Below, piece by piece: positions 27,510 through 40,376 of a stretch of DNA of 64,000 nt; the stretch's first letter is position 1, and every line of letters begins with the position of its first letter. The position numbers and the translations under genes were made by a program. Source of the stretch: Bifidobacterium imperatoris (GTDB lineage: Bacteria > Actinomycetota > Actinomycetes > Actinomycetales > Bifidobacteriaceae); assembly GCF_002860405.1 (NCBI RefSeq), contig NZ_NMWV01000002.1, positions 3,574 to 67,573 of the forward strand. Reading direction: 5' to 3'. The notes beneath the pieces are model-generated. The model saw only the letters and a program-made list of their open reading frames with translations. It was not told the origin of the DNA and made no database searches.

Positions 27510-28211
27510 GTGGCTTTCCTTGAATTCCATGATGTAGTGCGACAGTACGGCAGCGGCGAATCCGCAGTACTGGCGCTCAACCATGCCAGCTTCGACATCG
27601 AACAGGGCGAACTCGCCGTTATTCTTGGCGCATCCGGCGCCGGAAAATCCACCACGCTGAACATTCTGGGCGGTATGGATCGCGCCACCTCGGGGTCGGT
27701 GATCATCGATGGCAAAGACATCACCAAAGCCAACGAATCCCAGCTCACCGACTACCGTCGATTCGACGTGGGCTTCGTCTTCCAGTTCTACAACCTCGTG
27801 CCCAACCTGACGGCACTCGAAAACGTGGAACTCGCTTCGCAAATCTGCCCGAACGCTCTTGACGCCCGTGAAACCCTCGCCAAAGTTGGTCTCGGCAACC
27901 GCCTCGCCAACTTCCCGGCACAGCTCTCCGGAGGTGAACAGCAGCGCGTTTCCATCGCACGAGCTCTTGCCAAGAATCCAAAGCTGCTCTTGTGCGATGA
28001 ACCAACCGGCGCACTTGACTACAACACCGGCAAAGAAGTGCTCCAACTCTTGCAGGATTCTTGCCATCAGCATGGCATCACTGTGGCACTGGTGACTCAC
28101 AACTCGGCACTTGCCCCGATGGGCGACCGTCTGATTCGCTTCCGCTCCGGCAAAGTCACCGAAATCACGCGCAATCCGAACCCCACGCCTATTGCGGATA
28201 TCGAATGGTAG
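27510..28211 (+). CDS. ABC transporter ATPase (MacB/LolD type)
   Basis: 233 residues. Walker A is G-A-S-G-A-G-K-S-T, the Q-loop F-Q-F-Y-N-L-V-P, the signature L-S-G-G-E-Q-Q-R-V and Walker [13 protein letters not shown]. The [11 protein letters not shown] segment is typical of the ATPases that drive FtsX-type permeases by mechanotransmission. I chose GTG at 27510 (V-A-F-L-E-F-H-D-V) with GAGAGGA upstream because it matches the family N-terminus; upstream ATGs lack ribosome sites. The permease starts 19 bp after the stop. Confidence 0.93.
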   Translation: MAFLEFHDVVRQYGSGESAVLALNHASFDIEQGELAVILGASGAGKSTTLNILGGMDRATSGSVIIDGKDITKANESQLTDYRRFDVGFVFQFYNLVPNLTALENVELASQICPNALDARETLAKVGLGNRLANFPAQLSGGEQQRVSIARALAKNPKLLLCDEPTGALDYNTGKEVLQLLQDSCHQHGITVALVTHNSALAPMGDRLIRFRSGKVTEITRNPNPTPIADIEW

Positions 28212-28230
28212 GGGAGCGGCAGGAACACTC

Positions 28231-30732
28231 ATGAAGAAAACGGCACTCTGGAAAGACGCATGGCGCGCCATCGCCGGCAATGGCAAACGCTTCGCCGCCA
28301 TGCTTGTGATAGTGGCGGTCGGCGTAATGATGCTTGGTGGCCTCAACGCCATAGCCCGGGATATTCGCGGTGGCCTCGATGAATTCTTCGACACTACAGC
28401 CATGCATGACGTCTCCATCATCTCCACTCTCGGCTTCGATGATGACGATATTGATGCATTGCAGCAGGTCGACGGCATCGCCAAAGTTGCCGGTGAACAC
28501 TCGGCCAGCGTGACCACGGCCATCGATGGCAAGCAATCCTCGGCAACAATCACCACTCTCAATAATCAGGGCGTTGAACAGCCATATCTCAAGGATGGCA
28601 GGTTGCCGAAATCGACCCATGAAATCGCAGTCACTGAGCAGTACTTGCGCGACAGCGGCAAGTCGCTGGGCGATACTTTGACCTTCAAGCCCGATGATTC
28701 CGGTGCTGCCGGAAGAGCTACGGGTGATTCGGAAGGTATGTTTGAGACCGACAAGTACACCATCGTTGGCACGGTGATCGACCCGAACGATATCGTGAAC
28801 CCGTCCGGCCCACTGGCCTTGGTATCCGGTGCGAAAACCGTCTACCCGATGTTCGTCTCCGAAGATTCGCTCAACGATACTGACGCTCCGTACACGTCGG
28901 TAGTTATTACCGTGGCAGGCGCGAAAACTCTGAACACCTATGACGACGACTATCTCAACGCCGTTGATGATGCAGTCGCCAACATCGAAGCCATCCAAAC
29001 GGCTCGCGAGCAAGCGCGCACCGATGCCATGCCCAAGGCCAAATGGATCATTCGCGACCGAAGTGCCGTGACCAGTTATGAGGATGTGAAAACCCAAACC
29101 GAAATGATTGCGCGCTTGGGCACAATGTTCCCGGTGCTGTTCCTCATCATCGCACTGTTGGTCAGCCTCACCGCGATCACGCGCATGGTAGAGGAGGAAC
29201 GCGGACTCATCGGCACCTATAAGGCGCTCGGCTACACTCGCCACGAAATCATGCTCAAATACCTGGTGTATTCGGGCGCCGCATGCCTGTTCGGCGGACT
29301 GCTCGGCGATGTGTTGGGCCTGATTGGGCTACCGTTCATGTTCACGCGAAAAATCATTACTGACATATATGTGCTGCCGAACTATCCGCTGCTGGTTGAC
29401 TGGCGGCTTGCCCTCGGTGGTGTGCTGCTGTTCGTGGTCATTATTACCGGTGCCGCGATGGTAGCTTGTGCTGGATCGCTGCGATTGGAACCGGCCGAAC
29501 TCATGCGCCCCAAGGCACCTAAGGCCGGCAAAACCATCTTCCTGCAGCGCATCGGATTCGTCTGGAATCACCTGAGCTTCCTCGGCAAGGTGACCGCACG
29601 CAACCTGTTCCGGTACAAGTCCCGCGCGCTGATGGTCATCATCGGCGTACTCGGCTGCACGGCGTTGATGACTGCCGGCTTTGGCATGGGCAGCTCCGCC
29701 CTGACGCTGATGCCGCGTCAGCACAGCGAAATCGCACCATACGATGTGCTGGCTGTGACTTCTGCCGCTAATCACGATAAGGCTCAGAGCGCGCTGGATG
29801 ATGATTCCGAAGTGAAATCCACCTTGCCGCTGCAGCTTGGTAGCGTCACGCTTGCGCCGGCGCAACAGTCCGGCTCTGATACCGCGGACGATGCGAAAAT
29901 CACTGCACAACTGATGGTCATTCCAGACGGTAAATCAACAGACGGGTACATCAATCTGCAAACGTCAAATGGTTCACCCATCGAACTGGAATATGCGGAT
30001 GATGCCATTATCGTGACCGCCAATGCCGCGCGCAAATTGGCGCTTGCCTCCGGTTCCACTGTGAACCTTACTGATCAGATGGCCAACACCGCCGACGCCA
30101 CCGTGCATGAAGTTGCCCAGTACTACACCGGCAACCTGGTCGTCATGTCCCAATCCGCATATAAGCAGATGTTCGATGCGGATTACGTGCCGAACGCCGA
30201 CCTCATCAACGTGCGGGGTGATGCGGACGTGCAAATCGCTTTCGCGGATGATTTGGCCGAGCAGAGCGAATACCTGTCGGTAACGAGCTCCGCCAAGCAG
30301 GAGCGCGACTTCTCGAAGAGCTTCCAACTGTTCTTCGTGATGATCGGCTTCATCGTGATCATGGCCGCGATCTTGGCTGTGGTGGTGCTCTACACGCTAG
30401 CCAGCACGAACATTTCCGAACGCGAACGCGAGCTGGCCACCATCAAGGTGCTGGGTTTCCGCAAGCGTGAGGTGCATGGGTATGTCAATAAGGAAATGTT
30501 GCTGCTGAGCGTCATCGGCATCGCGATCGGTATGCCGTGTGGACGCGGACTGCTTGGCTTCCTGGTGAGCCAGTTGGATTTGCCGGGCATGAACATCGTG
30601 CCGAACGTGCCCTGGTTCTGCTACGCGGGCGCGGCTGCGCTGGCGCTCGCCTTCACGCTGCTGGTGAGTCTCGCCACCAACCGCTCCCTCGACCGCATCG
30701 ACATGGTCGGCGCCCTAAAAAGCCCGGAGTGA
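28231..30732 (+). CDS. FtsX-type ABC permease
   Basis: 833 residues: one N-terminal transmembrane helix, a large extracellular domain (about 45-290), three helices, a second extracellular domain (about 480-690) and three final helices, the duplicated FtsX layout. The E-R-E-R-E-L-A-T-I-K-V-L-G-F motif before the last helices and E-E-R-G-L-I-G-T-Y-K-A-L-G-Y after the first set are conserved coupling regions. With the ATPase at 27510 it forms a putative efflux or envelope-stress system for peptides or lipids. The two-component and TetR genes nearby are possible regulators. Palindromic repeats follow. Confidence 0.92.
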   Translation: MKKTALWKDAWRAIAGNGKRFAAMLVIVAVGVMMLGGLNAIARDIRGGLDEFFDTTAMHDVSIISTLGFDDDDIDALQQVDGIAKVAGEHSASVTTAIDGKQSSATITTLNNQGVEQPYLKDGRLPKSTHEIAVTEQYLRDSGKSLGDTLTFKPDDSGAAGRATGDSEGMFETDKYTIVGTVIDPNDIVNPSGPLALVSGAKTVYPMFVSEDSLNDTDAPYTSVVITVAGAKTLNTYDDDYLNAVDDAVANIEAIQTAREQARTDAMPKAKWIIRDRSAVTSYEDVKTQTEMIARLGTMFPVLFLIIALLVSLTAITRMVEEERGLIGTYKALGYTRHEIMLKYLVYSGAACLFGGLLGDVLGLIGLPFMFTRKIITDIYVLPNYPLLVDWRLALGGVLLFVVIITGAAMVACAGSLRLEPAELMRPKAPKAGKTIFLQRIGFVWNHLSFLGKVTARNLFRYKSRALMVIIGVLGCTALMTAGFGMGSSALTLMPRQHSEIAPYDVLAVTSAANHDKAQSALDDDSEVKSTLPLQLGSVTLAPAQQSGSDTADDAKITAQLMVIPDGKSTDGYINLQTSNGSPIELEYADDAIIVTANAARKLALASGSTVNLTDQMANTADATVHEVAQYYTGNLVVMSQSAYKQMFDADYVPNADLINVRGDADVQIAFADDLAEQSEYLSVTSSAKQERDFSKSFQLFFVMIGFIVIMAAILAVVVLYTLASTNISERERELATIKVLGFRKREVHGYVNKEMLLLSVIGIAIGMPCGRGLLGFLVSQLDLPGMNIVPNVPWFCYAGAAALALAFTLLVSLATNRSLDRIDMVGALKSPE

Positions 30733-30774
30733 TGCAATCCATTTGTCGAGTCGACGGCTAATTCGTGTGTATTT

Positions 30775-30884
30775 CTTCGTAAGTTCGCGCAACTGACGGG
30801 TGCTGCGCGAACTTACGAAGGATTTCAGGGGTGAAATTGTTTGTATGTTCGCGCACCCCTTGTGATTGCGCGAACATACGGATG
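30775..30884. repeat. Double-palindrome repeat, copy 2 (left of nuclease-like gene)
   Basis: Hairpin a has a perfect 17-bp stem (CTTCGTAAGTTCGCGCA 30775-30791 with 30804-30820). Hairpin b has a 13-bp stem (GTATGTTCGCGCA 30843-30855 with 30867-30879), then GGAT. The linker GAAGGATTTCAGGGGTGAAA is shared with copy 3 at 32144, and the loops are also shared. Copies 2 and 3 are direct repeats of about 105 bp differing at only a few positions. Confidence 0.93.
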
Positions 30885-30892
30885 AGTGGAAG

Positions 30893-31996
30893 TCACCAAA
30901 TGCGCCCTGTCGCATCGGTGCGCCGCTCGTAATAGGGGTGTGCGCGGGCCATAGGTACATTGGCCTCAAATAGTTTTCGTACCAGAGGATTTCGTTGCTC
31001 AACCTCTTTGTAATTAGTGCGAATGATTGTGGTGACTCCTGCCTGCTTGAGATAATCTTCGCGTTGACGTTCATCGTGCACAACTTGCCGAATGCTGCGC
31101 TTGTTGGTCATAGTTGGATTGACATATTTATCTGTCCCGTCGAATTCCAAAACAATAACCCTTCCATCTTCGGTATGCCATACAAAATCAACCCGAATAT
31201 TGCCGGTTGGCGATGCGAATACATGCTGCAATTCCGGAACAGCGAAACCTTCATCAAGGATGATGCCGTAGCAGAATGATTCACCGCCGTTTTCATTAAG
31301 TGGGTTTGCGTAATATAGCAGTCGAAGCACCGGTCCACAGTCTTTTTGCAATGAATCGCAGACCTCCAGTATCTGCTCGCGAGTCACGATTCCCTGTCGC
31401 AGGGCCGAATCAAACAAGGCCATCGCATATACGAATGGGTAACGTAGACCGCAGTCGACCAGTGTACGAGCCGGACTCGTGACAGGCATGATATTAGTGA
31501 TTACAGCATTGCCCGGAAGCGTGGTTTCAATATCGCCAATGGAAATCAGAGCGGGGTCTGCAATAGCGGTATGGAATTGTTTGTTGATCCGGTAGTGAAC
31601 GGCATTGCATATAGGCGGATGTCTCATGACTATGCGTTGAATATTGCCATGCACTCGTTTGGAATTGCCGCTTGGCGCAGCCAAGAATATGGTTCCGTTG
31701 CGATTCAAATTCCAGCTATATTCCAAATTCAGTATGGCCGCTGCGCTAATGCCGGCAAACGTTCTGTTTGGATACTGCATTGATATTGTTCGTATGACAT
31801 GCCGATGCTGCTCTGATGGGGTGAGTGTATCCCAGTAGGTGCGTCGAACATAGACATTTCTATGCGGACGAACCAGCAATCCGTTGTGAAGTCGTGTATA
31901 TACGGCTTGTCGATCCGTCTCGTTGGAAGGATAAAAGCATCGGAGGTTGTTCTCTGCTTCATTGCAAAGACGTTCAATGGCATGGTGCGTGTTCAT
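30893..31996 (-). CDS. AbiEi-like / DUF559-like putative nuclease
   Basis: 367 residues. The N-terminal 90 residues resemble the winged-helix AbiEi-type antitoxin domain common in Actinobacteria (T-R-L-H-N-G-L-L-V-R-P-H-R-N-V-Y-V, then A-G-I-S-A-A-A-I-L). The C-terminal part has a Vsr/DUF559-like PD-(D/E)xK arrangement: Glu239 in G-G-E-S, Asp270 in R-V-D-F and Glu284/Asp286 in L-E-F-D-G-T-D-K-Y, followed by Q-R-E-x-Y-L-K-Q-A-G. No partner toxin gene is adjacent. Base composition is AT-richer than in neighbours. It lies between direct copies of a palindromic repeat. ATG has no clear ribosome site. DNA cleavage is inferred, not shown. Confidence 0.75.
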   Translation of the reverse strand: MNTHHAIERLCNEAENNLRCFYPSNETDRQAVYTRLHNGLLVRPHRNVYVRRTYWDTLTPSEQHRHVIRTISMQYPNRTFAGISAAAILNLEYSWNLNRNGTIFLAAPSGNSKRVHGNIQRIVMRHPPICNAVHYRINKQFHTAIADPALISIGDIETTLPGNAVITNIMPVTSPARTLVDCGLRYPFVYAMALFDSALRQGIVTREQILEVCDSLQKDCGPVLRLLYYANPLNENGGESFCYGIILDEGFAVPELQHVFASPTGNIRVDFVWHTEDGRVIVLEFDGTDKYVNPTMTNKRSIRQVVHDERQREDYLKQAGVTTIIRTNYKEVEQRNPLVRKLFEANVPMARAHPYYERRTDATGRIW

Positions 31997-32046
31997 ATGA
32001 CCATGATGAAGAACGGTTCATGGCAGAGACAAGTGGAATCAGGTCA

Positions 32047-32095
32047 TGTGGATAACGGTTGTTTTCACGGCGTGTTGCAGGTCAGATGTGGATAA
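32047..32095 (-). promoter_or_regulatory. Two perfect DnaA boxes, 40 bp apart
   Basis: TGTGGATAA occurs at 32047-32055 and at 32087-32095, the exact reverse complement of the consensus DnaA box TTATCCACA. Both lie in the same orientation and both are preceded by AGGTCA or GGTCAGA. They sit 51-99 bp upstream of the nuclease-like gene's start codon. They could mean control by DnaA or be a relic of a replication origin. Confidence 0.7.
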
Positions 32096-32143
32096 CTCAA
32101 TGCGTGACAGCGTTTTTGGCAAGTGGCTAGCGCTTTTTTGTTT

Positions 32144-32249
32144 GTAAGTTCGCGCAACTGACGGGTGCTGCGCGAACTTACGAAGGATTTCAGGGGGTGA
32201 AATCGTTTGTATGTTCGCGCACCTCTCGTGATTGCGCGAACATACGGAT
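32144..32249. repeat. Double-palindrome repeat, copy 3 (right of nuclease-like gene)
   Basis: Hairpin a: GTAAGTTCGCGCA (32144-32156) with 32169-32181 and the same ACTGACGGGTGC loop as copy 2. Hairpin b: GTATGTTCGCGCA (32209-32221) with 32233-32245, then GGAT. It is in direct orientation relative to copy 2, with the unit starts 1.36 kb apart. Confidence 0.93.
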
Positions 32250-32442
32250 ATTTCGTTTATTTTTCGTGGAAAGAGAAGAGTGAATGGGGCCTCTGTGCGC
32301 GCACGATGCCTATGTTGCTCTGTACCGGATTGATGTGAAACCATTAGGGTGCGGAAAGGTGGTGCAATGCTTGGGATAATGGCCTCTCTGCCTGCCTATA
32401 ATGGATTGCCAGAGGGGCCATTATTGTGAGGAGCTGGATGAT

Positions 32443-33138
32443 ATGGCTGCAGGGCGTCGTGGGCGGTTGAGCGCCAGCGAACAGGCTCGTATGAAACGTG
32501 TTTATACTAGGCGTCGTGCTGTGGTTGCCGTATGCGCAGTGCTGGTTCTTGTCTTGGCTGGGTTTAGCACGCATGCGGCGATGGGCGGTTGGCGGCGCGA
32601 AGTAGCAGCGCAGCCCGGGGCAATGGCGCAAACGGCATCTCAGCAGCCTGTCGCTATAGCTGATGCTGATATGAAACGTGGTCGTGTGCCGCAGGTTAAT
32701 CAGGAGGAAGCGGCGCGGGCTCGGTGGACCAATCCCACGGGCAGTCAGCCGGATTTGTCGCAGTACTCCAACTTGAGCGTGGATGTGAACCTTGCTGAGC
32801 AAAAAGTGTATGTGAAATCCAATGGGAAAACCATATATACGATGATTGCCAGCAGCGGTATGAATGATGCCACGCCGCGAGGTAATTATGTGATTCAACA
32901 ACGCGGCACGCATTTCTACAACGCCTCCGAAGGCATGGGAGCTGATTATTGGGTGCGATTCCGAGGCAGCTATCTGTTTCATTCGGTACCCACAGGGCCT
33001 GAGGCTGGCGATTACATTGCCAGCGAAGGTGAAAAGCTTGGCCAGCCGGCTTCGCATGGCTGTGTTCGTCTGACCGTGGCTGATGCGCAATGGTTCTATA
33101 ACCAGATTCCTGAAGGTACGCCGGTTACTATTGCGTGA
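32443..33138 (+). CDS. L,D-transpeptidase (YkuD domain)
   Basis: 231 residues. A basic N-terminus and a transmembrane helix (about 25-47) anchor the protein with its domain outside. The C-terminal YkuD domain (about 110-231) begins V-N-L-A-E-Q-K-V-Y-V and ends in the catalytic S-H-G-C-V-R-L with Cys207 as nucleophile; a conserved histidine lies in L-F-H-S. The family forms 3-3 cross-links or attaches proteins in peptidoglycan. The start at 32443 has GAGGAG about 9 bases upstream. It is monocistronic. Confidence 0.92.
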   Translation: MAAGRRGRLSASEQARMKRVYTRRRAVVAVCAVLVLVLAGFSTHAAMGGWRREVAAQPGAMAQTASQQPVAIADADMKRGRVPQVNQEEAARARWTNPTGSQPDLSQYSNLSVDVNLAEQKVYVKSNGKTIYTMIASSGMNDATPRGNYVIQQRGTHFYNASEGMGADYWVRFRGSYLFHSVPTGPEAGDYIASEGEKLGQPASHGCVRLTVADAQWFYNQIPEGTPVTIA

Positions 33139-33347
33139 CAGCCTGTAACGGCTGCATGTCGTACATATGATTGTGTGGCAATTGTGTGCCGCGACTGAAA
33201 TGTTGCGGCCGCAAAGTGGCTCGATCACTCATATGCCGGCATGCATACGCAACCCCGGTTAGTGCGCTGTATACCCGTTGTGGCATAATTGCCGAGGCAA
33301 TTTTTGGGCATTGCCCTAGAAGTTTGATTTGAAAACAGGTGAATAAC

Positions 33348-33911
33348 GTGGCACAGACTACCAATGACATCAAGAACGGTTCCGTCCTGAACCTGGACGG
33401 CCAGCTGTGGACCGTCATGAAGTTCCAGCACGTCAAGCCGGGCAAGGGCCCCGCTTTCGTGCGCACCACCATCAAGAACGTGCTTTCCGGCAAGATCGTT
33501 GACAAGACCTTCAACGCTGGCATGAAGATGGAATTCGAGACCGTGGACAACCGCACCCTCCAGTACTCCTACGAGGATGGCGACAACTTCGTGTTCATGG
33601 ACATGACCACCTACGATCAGATCATGGTTCCGAAGACCCTCGTGGGCGACAAGGCCAAGTTCCTGCTCGAAGGTACCGACTGCCTCGTCTCCTTCCACGA
33701 CGGCACCCCGCTGAACGTTGATCTGCCGGGCTCCGTGGTCCTGACCATCACCCACACCGAGCCGGGCCTGCAGGGCAACCGCTCCAACGCTGGCACCAAG
33801 CCGGCCACCGTTGAGACCGGCGCCGAGATCCAGGTGCCGCTGTTCATCAACGAGGGCGACCGCGTCAAGATCAACACCGAAGACGGCTCCTACACCGGCC
33901 GCGAGAACTGA
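33348..33911 (+). CDS. efp: Translation elongation factor P
   Basis: 187 residues, full length. EF-P enters stalled ribosomes and speeds peptide-bond formation at polyproline. Three beta-barrel domains are recognisable. The tip residue in domain I is Lys33 in K-P-G-K-G-P-A-F, where other bacteria carry a modification; no EF-P modifying enzyme gene is seen in the window. The C-terminal signature around [13 protein letters not shown] is intact. GTG start at 33348 is preceded by AACAGGTG. It is followed 33 bp later by nusB, probably in one operon. Confidence 0.97.
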   Translation: MAQTTNDIKNGSVLNLDGQLWTVMKFQHVKPGKGPAFVRTTIKNVLSGKIVDKTFNAGMKMEFETVDNRTLQYSYEDGDNFVFMDMTTYDQIMVPKTLVGDKAKFLLEGTDCLVSFHDGTPLNVDLPGSVVLTITHTEPGLQGNRSNAGTKPATVETGAEIQVPLFINEGDRVKINTEDGSYTGREN

Positions 33912-33944
33912 TTCTTTCCGCAGCACTGGAGGATTAGCAGCAGT

Positions 33945-34448
33945 ATGGCACGTTCTACCGCGCGTAAGAGGGCTCTGAACACCCTGTATGAGGCAGATGA
34001 AAAGAGCCAGGATATCCTGTCTCTGCTCGATGAGCGCATCGCTCACCCGGGCGCTCAGACCCCGCTTCCTGACTACGCCATCGAAATCGTTCGTGGTGTG
34101 GCAGAACATCGTCGCCAGATCGATCGCACGCTGGACGATTACTCCACGGGCTGGAAGGTCAGGCGCATGGGCGTGGTCGATCGCAATATTCTGCGTATCG
34201 CCACGTGGGAGATTCTGTTCAATGAAGAAGTGCCGGATAAGGTAGCCATCGATGAGGCTTTGGCATTGGCCAAGACCTTGTGTGATGACGATGCCCCGGC
34301 ATTCATTCACGGCCTGCTCTCCGCGATTTGCAATGCAAAGGATGCTGAGCCGGCTGATACCACAGCACAGAATCCTGGCGATGGCGATTCCGCCGATGCC
34401 GCTGATTCCGCAGCTCCGTCCGCTGATGATCAGCCGACGGAAGAATAG
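33945..34448 (+). CDS. nusB: Transcription antitermination factor NusB
   Basis: 167 residues. The helical NusB core begins A-R-K-R-A-L-N-T-L-Y-E-A-D and contains R-M-G-V-V-D-R-N-I-L-R-I-A-T-W-E-I and P-D-K-V-A-I-D-E-A-L-A-L-A-K, which bind boxA RNA and NusE for rRNA antitermination. The last 40 residues are an acidic Ala/Asp/Pro-rich tail that extends beyond the core. GGAGG is 10 bases before the ATG. A strong terminator follows. Confidence 0.96.
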   Translation: MARSTARKRALNTLYEADEKSQDILSLLDERIAHPGAQTPLPDYAIEIVRGVAEHRRQIDRTLDDYSTGWKVRRMGVVDRNILRIATWEILFNEEVPDKVAIDEALALAKTLCDDDAPAFIHGLLSAICNAKDAEPADTTAQNPGDGDSADAADSAAPSADDQPTEE

Positions 34449-34460
34449 TCATTGATTGAA

Positions 34461-34487
34461 GCCTCCCCATTGTGGGGAGGCTTTTTC
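34461..34487 (+). terminator. Rho-independent terminator after nusB
   Basis: AGCCTCCCC (34461-34469) pairs with GGGGAGGCT (34475-34483) around a 5-nt loop, followed by TTTTT. It is 12 bp after the nusB stop and closes the efp-nusB unit. Confidence 0.95.
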
Positions 34488-34520
34488 ATGGGTAGACGGG
34501 CAATTGACCGTTGCTATCCA

Positions 34521-34555
34521 AGCCGGTGTGGTACCGGCTGCCCCTGCCAGCAGGG
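34521..34555 (+). promoter_or_regulatory. Hairpins in the carA leader
   Basis: AGCCGGT/ACCGGCT (34521-34539) and CCCTGC/GCAGGG (34542-34555) lie about 95-130 bp before the carA start. They may belong to a leader that controls pyrimidine/arginine gene expression, but no T tract or known PyrR site was recognised. Confidence 0.3.
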
Positions 34556-34649
34556 TGATTCTCAAGTCGTATTCGCATCAGGCGGCGTGTGAGTCTTAGC
34601 TGGCCGTTAACCTTGGTACGAATACCCGAAACAGCATAAGGGGGTTTTG

Positions 34650-35903
34650 GTGAGCCAGAACGAGTCCGGAACCATCGCTATTCCGATGTATGACAAGGAC
34701 GATGCAGTCCTCGTTTTGGAAGACGGACAGGTGTATGTGGGAGAGCCGTATGGTGCCCTGGGCAAGACGACCGGTGAGATCGTCTTCGCCACCGGTATGA
34801 CCGGATACCAGGAGACGCTCACCGATCCGAGCTACGATCGCCAGATCGTGGTGCAGACCTTCCCGCACATTGGCGATACCGGTGTGAACAGCGAGGATCC
34901 TGAATCCTCCCGCATTTGGGTCGCCGGCTATGTTGTGCGCGATCCATCCCCGAACGTGAGCAACTGGCGTGCCGAAGGCAGCTTGGACGATGACCTGAAG
35001 AAGAACGGCATCGTTTCCCTGAGCCACATCGATACCCGCAAGCTCGTGCGCCATCTGCGCTCCGCTGGTGTGATGCGTGCCGGCATCTTCTCCGGTGATG
35101 CTCTGCTTAATCCGGAAAACGGCAAGCTGCGTGACATCGACAGCATGCTTCAGGACGTGAAGGACACCCCGCAGATGCAGGGCCTGAGCCTTTACGATGA
35201 AGTCTCCACCAAGGAGATGTACACCATCGAGCCGTGCGGCGAATACGAAGGCAAGGAACCGCTGTACACCGTGGCTGCAGTTGACCTCGGCATCAAGGGT
35301 ATGACCCCGCACCGTATGGCTGAGCGTGGCTGCCGCGTGCATGTGGTGCCGTCCACCATCACGTTTGAGCAGATCGAAGCTCTGAACCCGGATGGTGTCT
35401 TCTTCTCCAACGGACCGGGCGACCCGGAACAGGCCGGTCCGGAAATCGAACTGCTGCGCCGGGTTTTGGATGCCGGCTACCCGTTCTTCGGCATCTGCTT
35501 CGGCAATCAGCTGCTGGGCCGTTCCCTCGGCTTCGGTACCTACAAGCTGAAGTTCGGCCACCGCGGTATCAACCAGCCAGTCAAGGATGTGACCACCGGC
35601 AAGGTGGAGGTCACCGCTCATAACCACGGCTTCGCAGTCGATGCACCGATCGGCAAGACTGTGGACGCTCCATTTGAAAACGGCAAGTACGGTAAGGTGT
35701 TCGTCTCTCACATCGATTTGAACGATGACGTGGTCGAAGGCCTGCAGTGCGTGGACATCCCCGCATTCTCCGTGCAGTATCACCCGGAGGCCGCAGCAGG
35801 CCCGCACGATGCGGCCTACCTGTTCGACCGTTTCTGCGAACTGATGAAAAACAACCCGCGCGACGCTCGCGCCAACAACGCCAACATCAAGGAAGGTAAG
35901 TGA
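34650..35903 (+). CDS. carA: Carbamoyl-phosphate synthase, small (glutaminase) subunit
   Basis: 417 residues. The class-I glutamine amidotransferase domain in the C-terminal half carries the nucleophile Cys283 in G-I-C-F-G-N-Q and the catalytic His in Y-H-P-E-A-A-A-G-P. It supplies ammonia to CarB for carbamoyl phosphate, used for pyrimidines and arginine. The N-terminal domain shows [18 protein letters not shown] at 34650 is 5 bases after AAGGGGG; the TTG codon just before it is too close. carB begins 1 bp after its stop. Confidence 0.97.
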   Translation: MSQNESGTIAIPMYDKDDAVLVLEDGQVYVGEPYGALGKTTGEIVFATGMTGYQETLTDPSYDRQIVVQTFPHIGDTGVNSEDPESSRIWVAGYVVRDPSPNVSNWRAEGSLDDDLKKNGIVSLSHIDTRKLVRHLRSAGVMRAGIFSGDALLNPENGKLRDIDSMLQDVKDTPQMQGLSLYDEVSTKEMYTIEPCGEYEGKEPLYTVAAVDLGIKGMTPHRMAERGCRVHVVPSTITFEQIEALNPDGVFFSNGPGDPEQAGPEIELLRRVLDAGYPFFGICFGNQLLGRSLGFGTYKLKFGHRGINQPVKDVTTGKVEVTAHNHGFAVDAPIGKTVDAPFENGKYGKVFVSHIDLNDDVVEGLQCVDIPAFSVQYHPEAAAGPHDAAYLFDRFCELMKNNPRDARANNANIKEGK

Positions 35904-35904
35904 T

Positions 35905-39287
<3,383 letters not shown>

Positions 39288-39288
<1 letters not shown>

Positions 39289-40214
39289 TGGTTACCACTA
39301 GCGGCGAGGAGCTACAAGCTCAGCGTTCCGATTTCGGTTTACGATTGAGCAATTCGATGGCCAAGTATGGACCATTATGCGTAGGCATTGATCCACATCG
39401 AAAGCTCCTCACCGATTGGGGGTATAATGTCGACGCCGAAGGTGCCGAACTCTTCTCCATGCGTATGCTGCAGGCCGCTAACGGCAGAGCTGCAGCGGTG
39501 AAATTCCAGTCGTCCATGTTCGAACGTTACGGGTCCAAGGGATTCGAAGCGCTCGAGCGTGTGCTCTATGCGGCACGCCAGATGGGTGTTATCACCATCG
39601 TCGACTGCCTGCACGGTGGCCTGTCCACCACCATCTCCGCCATTGCCGACGCCTACTTCAAGCCGGGCGCACCAATGTTGGCTGATGCCATCACGCTGCT
39701 GCCATACTATGGTGCACGTTCCTTGAACGGTCTGATTTCCGAAGCATTGGAAAACGGGCGTGGTGTGTTCATTGCATCACTGACCTCGAACCCTGAAGGC
39801 ATGAGCCTGCAGACGTCGATTCGTCAAAGTGGCGAATACAAGGGGCGTACCGTGGCCTATGGCATCGCATCCACCGCGCAGAAGCATAATGCCGGCATTG
39901 AAGGCATGGGTTCTGTGGGTCTGATTATCGGTGCGACCATCGGCCAGTGGATGCAGGATTCCGGTGTGGATCCCTCCAAGTTCACCGGCCCGATTTTGTC
40001 TCCCGGTTACGGCTGGCAAGGCGCGGAAGCCAAGGATCTGAAGACCGTGTTCAAGGGCACTCGTGGCAACGTGCTGGTCACGGTGTCCCGCTTCATTGCT
40101 TCGCATGGCCCGGATATCGCGGCGCTGAGCCAAGCAACCGAATCCATTGCCTTGGACGTGCGCCAGGCACTGCTTGAAGCCACTGTTGAAGGCGAGAATA
40201 CCCAAACAAAATAA
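39288..40214 (+). CDS. pyrF: Orotidine-5'-phosphate decarboxylase homologue with altered active site
   Basis: 308 residues, matching type-2 OMP decarboxylases (long actinobacterial form) throughout: G-I-D-P-H with Asp35, A-A-V-K-F-Q with Lys72, and A-S-L-T-S-N-P-E-G. The catalytic D-A-K-R-G-D motif, however, reads D-C-L-H-G-G (106-111): Asp106 is kept, but the essential Lys and the last Asp are Leu108 and Gly111. Decarboxylation by the known mechanism would not be expected. The gene is otherwise full length and sits in the carAB operon where pyrF belongs. Either another pyrF exists in the genome or this protein has a changed role. Confidence 0.85.
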
Positions 40215-40307
40215 CGTGGGTAATGGCTCTGTATATCTGCATAAGCGATATACGCATAAACGGGTCATAAGAATCCAGTCGGCGTGACTGCAAAACACGC
40301 ACAGAAT

Positions 40308-40343
40308 ATATCGGCATTTCGTAATAACAATGCCGATATTTTC
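40308..40343 (+). terminator. Hairpin between pyrF-like gene and gmk
   Basis: ATATCGGCATT (40308-40318) pairs perfectly with 40329-40339 around a 10-nt loop, with TTTTC at the base. It probably ends or attenuates transcription of the carAB-pyrF unit before gmk. Confidence 0.65.
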
Positions 40344-40376
40344 ATTACGAATCCAGGTCGTTATCGAGGAGGAACT

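Larger units (their letters stand above)
31997..32442. other. Intergenic region with DnaA boxes and repeat copy 3
   Basis: 446 bases without a gene. From left to right it holds the 5' region of the nuclease-like gene, two DnaA boxes, a T-rich stretch after AGCGC (32129-32138), the double-palindrome repeat, and the leader of the L,D-transpeptidase with its GAGGAG ribosome site. Confidence 0.6.

Noticed and set aside
32047..32095. Chromosomal replication origin
   Set aside because: Only two DnaA boxes, no AT-rich unwinding element cluster and no dnaA, dnaN or rpmH genes around.
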